64,000 nucleotides of DNA from CAXRDE01 sp964342365 (GTDB lineage Bacteria; Cyanobacteriota; Sericytochromatia; UBA7694), in NCBI GenBank assembly GCA_964342365.1, contig CAYFGW010000001.1:1-64000 (forward strand). The letters are read 5' to 3'. The notes under the pieces were generated by a model. That model searched no databases, was not told the DNA's origin, and saw nothing but the letters and a program-made list of their open reading frames with translations. Of the stretch, positions 25,645-33,477 are shown one piece after another. Made by a program: the position numbers and the translations under genes. Each line of letters starts with the position of its first letter. Positions within the stretch are counted from its first letter, which is position 1.

Positions 25645-26895
25645 ATGTTTTTTAAAAAAATTGTGATGATACCAATCCTTTTCACTGTTGTAGCCCTACC
25701 GTCTGTATCTGCTCTCTCAAATCCAATAAAGAAAGACCAAAGTGAAATCTTTAGCCTTGTCATAAAACCGCCTGTGGAAGTGGGGAAAAATAATTTACAA
25801 CCCAAAAGAACTCCCCCTCAAATAGCAATACTTCCGAATTTGATAAAAACAACGAAAATGAAAAGACTCAACTCAACAGAGTTGGAAGAGATAGCTCAAC
25901 TTTTAAAAGATGAAACTGCGCTTTCAAAGGGTATAAAAAGGAAAAACAATGTTAAACCTTTTGGGAGTAGTTCAAGATTACTTGTAGCTTCCTTTACGAG
26001 TGATAAAAATGAGATTGAAGGAGCTCATCATATTAGATTTGATGACGAAATTTTTGAAGTGTTTTTCAGAAAAGGCCCTGTTTATAGAGTATCAGGCCGT
26101 ACGAATCACGATGATAAAGTAATAATTCAAATACCTTTTGATACCTTCAAAGTATATTTATTCTTTAAACCTAAGACTCTTGATGAAAAATTAGAAATAG
26201 AAGATTCCTTGTACCATGTATCGGATACATTAGGTAAAAACGATTTTTTCGTTTCTGACCAACATTTTCTCAATTTAGGTTTGCGCACCTTGCCTATTCC
26301 GAAAACGTGGAAGAATTCTAGTGGTAGCGATCTTAGAGTGGCATTTCGGTCTCGAAATGTATCTTCTTTTAAATTGCTTATTTTACGTGAAGAATCGAAA
26401 CTTCCACTTCCGCCTCCGGGAATCAAAGAAATAGGGCCTGATGGTGGAACGCTAGAATTACCGGGTGTGGGCCGTGTTGAAATACCTGAGGGTGCTTTGG
26501 ATAGAAAAGTAACTGTTCGCCTCAGTCAGAAAACTGTGTTCCTAAAAGTTATTGCTAGCGTAAGCGCTTTTGAAAGAATTCCAGCATATACTTATCACGA
26601 CTATGTTAGCGCAATAATGAAAATCGAACCCATGGGTCAGAGACTGAAAAAAACTGCATTGGTGTATCTTGATATAGACAAACAGCGGGTAGGTGCAAAT
26701 AGTCCAGGTGTTGTTGATTGGGTTGTGTTCAATGAATATACTCCTTTAAACGAAATAGTTACTTCTGCCTACGCCAAACTTCCGAAAAAACACAGTGAGC
26801 CCCTGAAGATCACGAGTTTTTCTTATGTTACGAGAGTTATTGATGAAATGTATGGCCCTGACGATTCGTACGAAGTTGATCGTGTTGAGAGATAA
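25645..26895 (+). CDS. secreted protein with C-terminal ZU5-like domain
   Basis: A 416-residue protein with a signal peptide (MFFKKIVMIPILFTVVALPS, probable cleavage near SALS). The middle region (about 30-255) matches nothing recognised. Starting at residue 263, IGPDGGTLELPGVGRVEIPE plus GALDRKVTVRLS fits the start of a ZU5 domain, a beta-sandwich found in ankyrins and in bacterial surface proteins. Codon use is AT-rich, unlike the flanking genes. GAGG lies ten bases before the ATG. It is divergent from the secreted TPR gene. Function is unknown; a surface or envelope role fits the domain and signal. Confidence 0.68.
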   Translation: MFFKKIVMIPILFTVVALPSVSALSNPIKKDQSEIFSLVIKPPVEVGKNNLQPKRTPPQIAILPNLIKTTKMKRLNSTELEEIAQLLKDETALSKGIKRKNNVKPFGSSSRLLVASFTSDKNEIEGAHHIRFDDEIFEVFFRKGPVYRVSGRTNHDDKVIIQIPFDTFKVYLFFKPKTLDEKLEIEDSLYHVSDTLGKNDFFVSDQHFLNLGLRTLPIPKTWKNSSGSDLRVAFRSRNVSSFKLLILREESKLPLPPPGIKEIGPDGGTLELPGVGRVEIPEGALDRKVTVRLSQKTVFLKVIASVSAFERIPAYTYHDYVSAIMKIEPMGQRLKKTALVYLDIDKQRVGANSPGVVDWVVFNEYTPLNEIVTSAYAKLPKKHSEPLKITSFSYVTRVIDEMYGPDDSYEVDRVER

Positions 26896-27015
26896 TAAAC
26901 AAAGTTTGGTCTTGTCGGAACCAGAGAGATTTTGAGTTGTACCGGCAACATCCAACTAAACGATCGAATCAAACGTAGAGACGCAGACCGCAACAAACTA
27001 CACCCAAATATATAG

Positions 27016-27036
27016 AAAGTGTTAAAAATACACTTT
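27016..27036. promoter_or_regulatory. inverted repeat upstream of ndh
   Basis: AAAGTGT and ACACTTT form a perfect 7-bp inverted repeat around seven A/T bases, 87 bp before the ndh start. It could be an operator. It does not match the Rex consensus well. A weak terminator for the preceding gene is the alternative, but the stem is short and AT-rich. Confidence 0.3.
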
Positions 27037-27122
27037 TATGGAGGTTGTGAGCGAGAAATTTGTCTTGCGTCAAATCCTCCACCTTTTTTTCGACATACAA
27101 TGTCTGTATAAGGAGGGGAACC

Positions 27123-28457
27123 ATGCAAAAACAACCCCATATTGTAATTATTGGTGGCGGCTTTGGGGGATTGTACGCTGCACAACACCTCAAATACAGC
27201 GACGCTAAAATTACCCTCATTGACCGTCGTAACTTTCATTTATTTCAGCCTCTGCTCTATCAGGTGGCCACGGGCGGTCTTTCGGCCGCTAATATTGCCG
27301 CTCCTTTGCGAGCCATTTTAAAACGTCAAAAGAATACCGACGTGCTGCTTGCAGAAGTGAAAAACATTGATCCCCGGCACCGACGAGTGCACTTTTCCGA
27401 TGGTAAAACCCTGGATTATGATCAGCTGGTGGTAGCCACCGGAGCCACCCACAATTACTTCGGCAACCCCCAGTGGGAAGAACACGCCCCCGGTTTAAAA
27501 ACCATTGAAGATGCCACCGAAATTCGCCGCAAGGTCCTGATGGCTTTTGAAGCCGCCGAACGGGAGCCCGATCCTACTAAACGCGCGGCCTATTTGCGCT
27601 TTGTGGTGGTGGGAGCAGGTCCTACAGGTGTGGAACTGGCCGGAGCTCTGGGTGAAATTGCTCACCAGACCTTAAAAGATAACTTCAGACATATGAACCC
27701 CGATGCCGCAGAAATTTTGCTGGTGGAAGCGGGCAAAAGAGTACTCTCGCCCTACGCCCCCGAACTTTCCGAAAAAGCAGAGCATTCTCTTGAGGAGCTG
27801 GGCGTGACCGTAGAAACTAACGTCATGGTCACCGATATTCAGGCAGATCATGTCAAACTCAAATACCCAGACGGTGAAAAACGGGTGGACACCCATACCG
27901 TGATCTGGGGCGCCGGGGTTCAGGCTTCTCCGCTGGGAAAAGTGTTATCTGATGCGACCGGTGTGGAACTAGATCGGGCCGGTCGAGTGAAAGTTAACCC
28001 CGATTTAAGTATCAATGACAGTATTTACGTGCTGGGCGATCTGGCCCATTGCGTGGACAAAGACGGCAGTCAATTGCCCGGCGTAGCGCCGGTGGCCATG
28101 CAACAGGGCAAATACATTGCTCGCCTGCTCAAGCGCAAAATTGCGGAGCCGAATATTCAGGCAGAACCCTTCAGCTATTTTGATAAAGGCAGTATGGCCA
28201 CCATTGGCCGTTCAAAAGCAGTGGCCGAAGTGGGCCCCCTCAAGTTTTCTGGTTTTATTGCCTGGATGATGTGGCTCTTTATTCACGTGATCTTTCTGGT
28301 GGAATTTGAAAACCGCATACAGGTGATCTTGCAGTGGGCCTGGAACTACATCACGCGCAATCGCTCGGCACGCCTGATTACGGGCAAACCCGAAGAGCGA
28401 CTGCCGGAGCCCACAGAGAGCAAGCCGGAACCCGCACAACAGGAGCTGAGCGTTTAA
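27123..28457 (+). CDS. ndh: type II NADH dehydrogenase (NDH-2)
   Basis: A 444-residue flavoprotein that oxidises NADH and reduces quinone without pumping protons. The FAD-binding GxGxxG is IIGGGFGGLYAAQHL at the N-terminus and the NADH-binding fold has VVVGAGPTGVELAGALGEI. The SIYVLGDLAHC motif near residue 300 contacts FAD. The C-terminal segment FSGFIAWMMWLFIHVIF with basic flanks should attach it to the membrane. ATG 27123 is preferred because AAGGAGG lies six bases upstream. The host therefore has both complex I and NDH-2. It converges on the SLH porin with a shared terminator. Confidence 0.93.
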   Translation: MQKQPHIVIIGGGFGGLYAAQHLKYSDAKITLIDRRNFHLFQPLLYQVATGGLSAANIAAPLRAILKRQKNTDVLLAEVKNIDPRHRRVHFSDGKTLDYDQLVVATGATHNYFGNPQWEEHAPGLKTIEDATEIRRKVLMAFEAAEREPDPTKRAAYLRFVVVGAGPTGVELAGALGEIAHQTLKDNFRHMNPDAAEILLVEAGKRVLSPYAPELSEKAEHSLEELGVTVETNVMVTDIQADHVKLKYPDGEKRVDTHTVIWGAGVQASPLGKVLSDATGVELDRAGRVKVNPDLSINDSIYVLGDLAHCVDKDGSQLPGVAPVAMQQGKYIARLLKRKIAEPNIQAEPFSYFDKGSMATIGRSKAVAEVGPLKFSGFIAWMMWLFIHVIFLVEFENRIQVILQWAWNYITRNRSARLITGKPEERLPEPTESKPEPAQQELSV

Positions 28458-28501
28458 ACGCCTCTCTTTTTTACAATTTTGCACAAATGCTGCACAAAAA
28501 A

Positions 28502-28525
28502 AGCCTCCCGAAGGAGGCTCTTTTT
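28502..28525. terminator. bidirectional terminator between ndh and the SLH porin
   Basis: AGCCTCC and GGAGGCT form a perfect 7-bp stem with a CGAA tetraloop. An A tract on one side and a T tract on the other let it serve both convergent genes. Confidence 0.85.
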
Positions 28526-28540
28526 TATGTGTCTAATTGC

Positions 28541-30640
28541 TTAGAAGCTGTAGCTGCTGATGATCGAAAGATCGTGAGCCACAGGGCGGAATTGCCATAC
28601 GGCATCAGCCAACAGCATGCTGTATTCAGCACGTACATTCAGTGGAGAACCACCGATGTTCATGTAAGGCATAGAAACGGTTAAACCACCGTCTTTATAC
28701 AGTTGGTTAGGCGCACCGTTGTCGGTGGACATACCCAGCTGATCGCCTAAAGACTGACGTGCAGACAGTACCAGTTTGATATTGTCTTTGCCTTCGCCGA
28801 GGTTCAGGAAAGGAATACCGAGGGCTACACCAGCGTTAGCTGCTGCTACGTCGTTGAGGTTGAACAGACCGTTACGGGTGGCGATGTTGGTACCCAGTTG
28901 GATATCAAAGCCGCTGCCGCCGAGGTTGTTGAACAGTAAACCTACAGAGTGACGGTCAAATCCGATAAAGGATTTGTTCACACCGACGGTAATACCGAAG
29001 TTTTCGTTCCAACCCATGTCCAGAACACCGGAGATTTCTTTACGGCTTCTGCCGGTGAAGTCCAGCATAGAGTCGTTCAGGAAGCTCATGGCGTGTACAC
29101 CCAGACGTACGGGGAAAGCATCTTCGAAGAACATCAGGTCCAGACCTGCAACACCGTAGCCGTCGCCGTACTGTGAAGGCAGCGCCAGGGTGTTACCCAC
29201 TAATCCACCACCGCGGCGGTCGAGAGCGGGAAGTACAGAACCGGCAAATACAGCGCGGTCAGCACCATTGGTTTGGAAAGCAGCGTCAGAACCGAGAACG
29301 GGAGCACCGTTGCTCAGGTTGCCGCTGGCGGCCAGACGACGGTTACCTTGTACAGAACCGTAGTTAGCACCTACGAAGAATTTACCCCAGCCCCAGCCAG
29401 CGTTGAAAGCAGCTGAAGGAGAAGTCACCTGGTTATAGTTGTGGCTGTCAGGGTCAACCATAGAAGCGTTTAAGCCACCGGCCCAGTAGCGAGAGGCACT
29501 ATTCATGTAGTTGCCGTCACCGCTCAGAGCGATCTGGTCGCCGCCCCAACCTACTAAACCGTAGCCACGACCGACCCAGTTGGGACGACCGAAGTGGTTG
29601 GTCAGACGGGTGTTGGGGTTAACTTTATCTCTAAAGTTCATTAAACCTACGCTGAACTCGGCACCTTTACCCAGGCCCATGTTCATTTCGTCGGCTTCTT
29701 CCATGGTGAGATCGGTGTTCATGGCACCCATCATCATGTTGTAGTTGTTGTTGCCAAGGCCCATGGCCAGGCCTTTTACGTTGCCCAGTTCCAGAGCGGC
29801 TTTACGGAAAACGAAGCCAGTGCTTTCGTTGATATTGTGTCCGCCGTTGCCGAAGCTCACGCCGTTGCTAATAGCGCCACCGAGTTCGAACATGTCGAAA
29901 GTGGTGCTCAGCATAGCATTGTCGGTAATCATGGCATCTACATTGATTTGACTGTGTACGCGGAAAGGTACCAGGTCATCAATGGTTACGTTTTGACGAT
30001 CGGGCTTACTGAATACTTCAGGAAGGCCGTTGGCGTCACGCTTGAAGTCACCTTTGTTGTTGGTGAAGTCAGCACCGCTGGTAGAGGTGGTGTTGGCCTG
30101 GTCAAACAGGGGAGAATCTGCCTGAGTACCGTCGGTTACATCAATACGGTCGCGATAGCGAACGTTAACGTTACCGTGAACACGTACGCGCTCTAAAGCA
30201 GAAACGCGCTTTTCGAGATCCATCTGGCCTGCTTTGAGCATATCGAGTTCACGTTTGAACTCCATTTGCAATGCAGACAGTTGACGCAGATCTTCTTTGG
30301 TAGCAAAACGAGAGGTGTCTACGTCGCTACCTTTTTTCATGGCGTCCATTTTATCAACGTACTTCATGACGTTGTAAAGGGCAGCAGCCATTTCGTAACG
30401 GGTCAACGTGCGCTGACCGCGGAATTTTTTGTCAGGATAACCAGCCATAACGCCATACTTGTCTACCAGGCTACGAATAGCCTGAGCAGCCCAGTGAGAG
30501 CGCTGGAGGTCACCACCGTTTTCAACCAGCAGATCATCATAAGATACTGCAGCTTGTGCTGCGGTATTGCTGAGAGCTGTCAGGCCAGAAACGCTAAAAG
30601 ATGTTGCCAGTGCAAAAAGAGCAACTTTTTGAAGTTTCAT
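28541..30640 (-). CDS. SLH-domain outer-membrane porin
   Basis: A 699-residue outer-membrane protein of the cyanobacterial SLH-OprB type. It has a signal peptide (about 1-30, ending AAQA), one SLH domain (about 33-95, with HWAAQAIRSLVDKYGVMAGY and the TRYEMAAALYNVM motif), a coiled coil (about 110-150) and a long beta-barrel region ending in Phe, as expected for BAM-dependent insertion. The SLH domain of such porins binds pyruvylated peptidoglycan polymers and ties the outer membrane to the wall. GGAGG lies 11 bases before the ATG. Because of its 444-bp upstream region and independent terminator it is probably highly expressed as a single gene. Confidence 0.88.
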   Translation of the reverse strand: MKLQKVALFALATSFSVSGLTALSNTAAQAAVSYDDLLVENGGDLQRSHWAAQAIRSLVDKYGVMAGYPDKKFRGQRTLTRYEMAAALYNVMKYVDKMDAMKKGSDVDTSRFATKEDLRQLSALQMEFKRELDMLKAGQMDLEKRVSALERVRVHGNVNVRYRDRIDVTDGTQADSPLFDQANTTSTSGADFTNNKGDFKRDANGLPEVFSKPDRQNVTIDDLVPFRVHSQINVDAMITDNAMLSTTFDMFELGGAISNGVSFGNGGHNINESTGFVFRKAALELGNVKGLAMGLGNNNYNMMMGAMNTDLTMEEADEMNMGLGKGAEFSVGLMNFRDKVNPNTRLTNHFGRPNWVGRGYGLVGWGGDQIALSGDGNYMNSASRYWAGGLNASMVDPDSHNYNQVTSPSAAFNAGWGWGKFFVGANYGSVQGNRRLAASGNLSNGAPVLGSDAAFQTNGADRAVFAGSVLPALDRRGGGLVGNTLALPSQYGDGYGVAGLDLMFFEDAFPVRLGVHAMSFLNDSMLDFTGRSRKEISGVLDMGWNENFGITVGVNKSFIGFDRHSVGLLFNNLGGSGFDIQLGTNIATRNGLFNLNDVAAANAGVALGIPFLNLGEGKDNIKLVLSARQSLGDQLGMSTDNGAPNQLYKDGGLTVSMPYMNIGGSPLNVRAEYSMLLADAVWQFRPVAHDLSIISSYSF

Positions 30641-31084
30641 CGCAATAATTCCTCCGAATTATTTAAATCAGATAATTTTTGGTAAATATGTACTGGATGT
30701 CGTCTCGCAAGACATAAAAAAGTAAGCGTTTGCTGGAGTGTCCGTGTTTCCTCCACCTGATAACCTGCCATCAATGTTCTACAAAACGGGGCTACATTAT
30801 TACTACCTAAACTTATAGGTGACGTAAAACAAAGTTCTATGTTCCCTATAAATTGCAATTTAAAGTATAAATTTAGATTAAGATTAATTAAAAGCTTAAT
30901 CCTATGTACACACTTTACAGCATTCCGCTAAGAGTGTCAAAACAACATCTTAAGCGGATTGCATTCTATTTTCAGGTGTAACGCTTTTCCTTAAGACTTT
31001 TCTGTGATGGGAGTCATAAGCCCCACGGGTTCTTTTGAAAAAGGCAGAGCATTTGTGGTATAGAGCATAATTTTAACGGATCTT
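30641..31084. other. 444-bp non-coding region upstream of the porin
   Basis: No credible gene is seen here. The stretch holds the porin ribosome site, a leader of roughly 150 bases, a candidate minus-strand promoter and an AT-rich upstream tract of short runs around 30840-30900. No structured RNA could be recognised by eye. Confidence 0.6.
30800..30828 (-). promoter_or_regulatory. candidate promoter of the SLH porin
   Basis: On the minus strand TTTACG (30828-30823) and TAGTAA (30805-30800) are 17 bp apart, with AT-rich sequence upstream. The predicted leader would be about 150 bases. Confidence 0.35.
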
Positions 31085-31753
31085 TTATGGGTTAAGTTCG
31101 CGGTAGCGAGTGGCAATAGCTTTCAGATCCTGCCAGGTGTGCCATTTGGGACTGCCCTTATCGCGGGAGTCATTTCTTAACAGGTAGGCCGGATGAAAAA
31201 TGGGCATGCAGTCAATGCCGCGCCAACTTACCCAGGTGCCCCGGCTCCGACTGATGGGTTTTTTAATGCCGGTAACTCCCTGAAGGGCCGTAGCGCCGGT
31301 CAGTACCAGAATACGCGGCTGAACCCATTCAATTTGTTGTTTTAAATAGTCAAAACAGGCCTGCATTTCGGCCACGGTGGGTTTGCGGTTATCCGGTGGA
31401 CGGCATTTCACCACGTTGGCGATATACACATCGCGCTCACGCTCCAGCTGTACCGCGGCCAGCATTTTATTTAACAATTGTCCCGAACGGCCCACAAAAG
31501 GAACCCCTGACTGGTCTTCATGGTAGCCGGGGCCTTCTCCCACGATCATGATGCGGGCCTCAGGATTGCCATCGGAAAAGACGCTGTGGGTTCTTCCGGT
31601 GTGCAGCGGACAGGCGACACAGGTTTTACAGGCCTGATGCAAAGCCTTTAGCTTTTGTGTTTTTGCCTCAGAAGACAGGGTTTCCAGATCGGAAATGTGG
31701 GTGGCCGCAGTGGATGGGGTCGCGTCAGGAAATAGGGAAAGCTGATCGTGCAT
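31085..31753 (-). CDS. type-4 uracil-DNA glycosylase
   Basis: A 222-residue DNA repair enzyme that removes uracil. Family-4 hallmarks are present: the GEGPGYHEDQSGVPFVGRSG stretch (active-site GEGPG and P-F-V-G), the NVVKCRPPDNRKPT segment and the FHPAYLLRN motif near the C-terminus. Cysteines 42/45/48, 117 and 133 can supply the 4Fe-4S cluster ligands, with the family's 16-residue spacing between the last two. Length and order are normal. It is divergent from the TPR gene at 31818. Confidence 0.92.
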   Translation of the reverse strand: MHDQLSLFPDATPSTAATHISDLETLSSEAKTQKLKALHQACKTCVACPLHTGRTHSVFSDGNPEARIMIVGEGPGYHEDQSGVPFVGRSGQLLNKMLAAVQLERERDVYIANVVKCRPPDNRKPTVAEMQACFDYLKQQIEWVQPRILVLTGATALQGVTGIKKPISRSRGTWVSWRGIDCMPIFHPAYLLRNDSRDKGSPKWHTWQDLKAIATRYRELNP

Positions 31754-31805
31754 AATAAAGGAGTCCTTTCGCTGAAATCGTAACAGAATACGCAGGGCAA
31801 TTTGC

Positions 31806-31811
31806 TACACT
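31806..31811 (+). promoter_or_regulatory. TACACT -10-like hexamer, leaderless layout
   Basis: TACACT ends six bases before the ATG at 31818 and no Shine-Dalgarno sequence is present. The -35 region is weak. Confidence 0.4.
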
Positions 31812-31817
31812 AAAGTT

Positions 31818-32939
31818 ATGTCTTCACAAGATTTTAATGACCTGCTGACCGCGTTTTATGCTGATTTTGCCGAAGAACGCCACGCAGAAGTTTTGCAAAA
31901 GGCTAAACACCTTCTTACATATCCTGAAATGATGCTGGCTGAGCCTTTCTACTTTGATCTTCACTTGTTTTTAAAAACCGCCGTCTCCGCCACTGAAGAT
32001 CTGACCTGGGCTCAGTCTCCCCGCTACGGAATCTGGCTCTGCTGTGCTCACAGTGCTCATGTTCTGGGAGACCTTACCTTAGCTATTGACTATTTAGAAC
32101 AGCTCAAGGCCCAGCAGCGAAATCCCGTTTTATGGCATATTCACGGACGCTGGCTTTACGATGCCGGGGATCTCGAAGGAGCTTTGAAACTCTGGCAGCA
32201 GGCGTTACAAATAGACCCCACCTATCTGCCTGCTTATGAGGATGCCATTACACTGGCCAATGCGGCCCGGGCTCCTGAACAGGCCTTTCGTTTGATTCAG
32301 TGGGCCAGCGATTATCGGATGACGCCACGGCTATTAGAAGAAATGCTCCTGGCCAGTAGCAAGGCGGAGTACGTGAGTATGCGTTCTTTATTTGTGGAAT
32401 TGTGTACCTCACACATTGATGAACCCACGCGCGCGCCGCTGGTGCAATTGTTGCAATCGCTCTATGGGCAAGAAGATTATCACCACAGTGCTTATCTGGG
32501 CTTTCATTTATTGCTGGTGTTTCCTGAGGATGAAACCATTCGCGCGCTGTACGTGTTTTCAGCGCTGTATCAAAAGCAATATGCTCAGTGTTTAAAACTG
32601 CTGCTAGACTTGCCAAAAACCGTGCACAACGCCGGTTATTTTTATCAACTGGCGCAGGTTTTTGAACAATGGGATATGTCTCTGTTTGCCAGAGAGTTTT
32701 TTATTAAGGCCTTACAACACGCTGAGGACAGTCCCGAAACACAAGAGGCCATTAAAACCACGTATTATCAAATTCGTTCTCAGGGATTGAGTGAAGGGGA
32801 AAAACTAAAGGCCTTTATTAAAAGAATGGGCGTGGACCAGGCCTTTAAACAGCGTTTTAGACGAGACTTTGAAAAAACCTTGCAGCAGTATCATATTGTG
32901 CCCGGCCCTGCCTGGGAGCGCCTGCGTCAAATCATGTGA
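31818..32939 (+). CDS. TPR-like helical repeat protein
   Basis: A 373-residue cytoplasmic protein of helical repeats. One clear TPR is GALKLWQQALQIDPTYLPAY (about residues 119-138). Neighbouring helices are more degenerate. No enzyme domain is seen. It opens a plus-strand series with a lipoprotein, CheA, an SDR and oligopeptidase B, although gaps of 50 bp or so leave room for internal promoters. Translation is probably leaderless. Confidence 0.72.
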   Translation: MSSQDFNDLLTAFYADFAEERHAEVLQKAKHLLTYPEMMLAEPFYFDLHLFLKTAVSATEDLTWAQSPRYGIWLCCAHSAHVLGDLTLAIDYLEQLKAQQRNPVLWHIHGRWLYDAGDLEGALKLWQQALQIDPTYLPAYEDAITLANAARAPEQAFRLIQWASDYRMTPRLLEEMLLASSKAEYVSMRSLFVELCTSHIDEPTRAPLVQLLQSLYGQEDYHHSAYLGFHLLLVFPEDETIRALYVFSALYQKQYAQCLKLLLDLPKTVHNAGYFYQLAQVFEQWDMSLFAREFFIKALQHAEDSPETQEAIKTTYYQIRSQGLSEGEKLKAFIKRMGVDQAFKQRFRRDFEKTLQQYHIVPGPAWERLRQIM

Positions 32940-32989
32940 GAGCCCGTGTTATCATAAAGCAGTAGAAGTCCCCAAGGAGTCCGCCCACC

Positions 32990-33472
32990 GTGTTAAAAAA
33001 AGTCGTTCTTCTCTTTAGTTCTCTCCTGCTTTTTGTGAGCTGTGGAGGTGATCCCGAAACCAATGATCTCAAACGCTATGTGACCTCAGATTTGTATAAT
33101 ATTCGTACCCATTTACGGGCTGCTACCCACCAGTACGAAAGCAGCATGAGCAAAAACGAAAAAGCCCGTGCCGATTTGATTCGCACCAAAGTGGTTTATC
33201 AGTACGATAAGTATTTGCAGGGATTAGCTGCCATTAAAACCGATACCGCCATGGTAGATGCCCTTAATGAAGAGGGTATTGAGAGTGTGGAATCCACTAT
33301 TTCTAATCTTGAAAAATACCGCAAAATTGCGCTTCGTGGTAATGCCCACCAGACGCTCAGAGCCCGTACCGACGCCGAAAACGCAATGAAGTCTGTGAAG
33401 CGCTGGCAAAAGCGTGTCTGGGAAGCGGCCCGCGCCAGAGATATTTCTGTGCCTGAAGACGTGAGTCGCTAA
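32990..33472 (+). CDS. small lipoprotein
   Basis: A 160-residue lipoprotein. The signal peptide MLKKVVLLFSSLLL ends in the lipobox FVSC, followed by GGDPE. The mature part is almost entirely alpha-helical and charged, with long helices such as KRYVTSDLYNIRTHLRAATH and ARTDAENAMKSVKRWQKRVW. No family was recognised. The start is GTG at 32990 with AAGGAG about ten bases upstream. It lies 5 bp before cheA, so the two are co-transcribed. A link to envelope or chemosensory function is only suggested by that position. Confidence 0.78.
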   Translation: MLKKVVLLFSSLLLFVSCGGDPETNDLKRYVTSDLYNIRTHLRAATHQYESSMSKNEKARADLIRTKVVYQYDKYLQGLAAIKTDTAMVDALNEEGIESVESTISNLEKYRKIALRGNAHQTLRARTDAENAMKSVKRWQKRVWEAARARDISVPEDVSR

Positions 33473-33477
33473 ACTTT

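Larger units (their letters stand above)
24070..27050. other. AT-rich island holding two secreted-protein genes
   Basis: Base composition drops visibly from about half GC in the flanks to well under 40% in sampled lines between roughly 24.2 and 27.0 kb. The segment contains two divergent genes with signal peptides and long non-coding margins (180, 235 and 227 bp) without further genes. No integrase, transposase, tRNA or obvious flanking repeat was found. Foreign origin is an inference from composition only. Confidence 0.55.
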
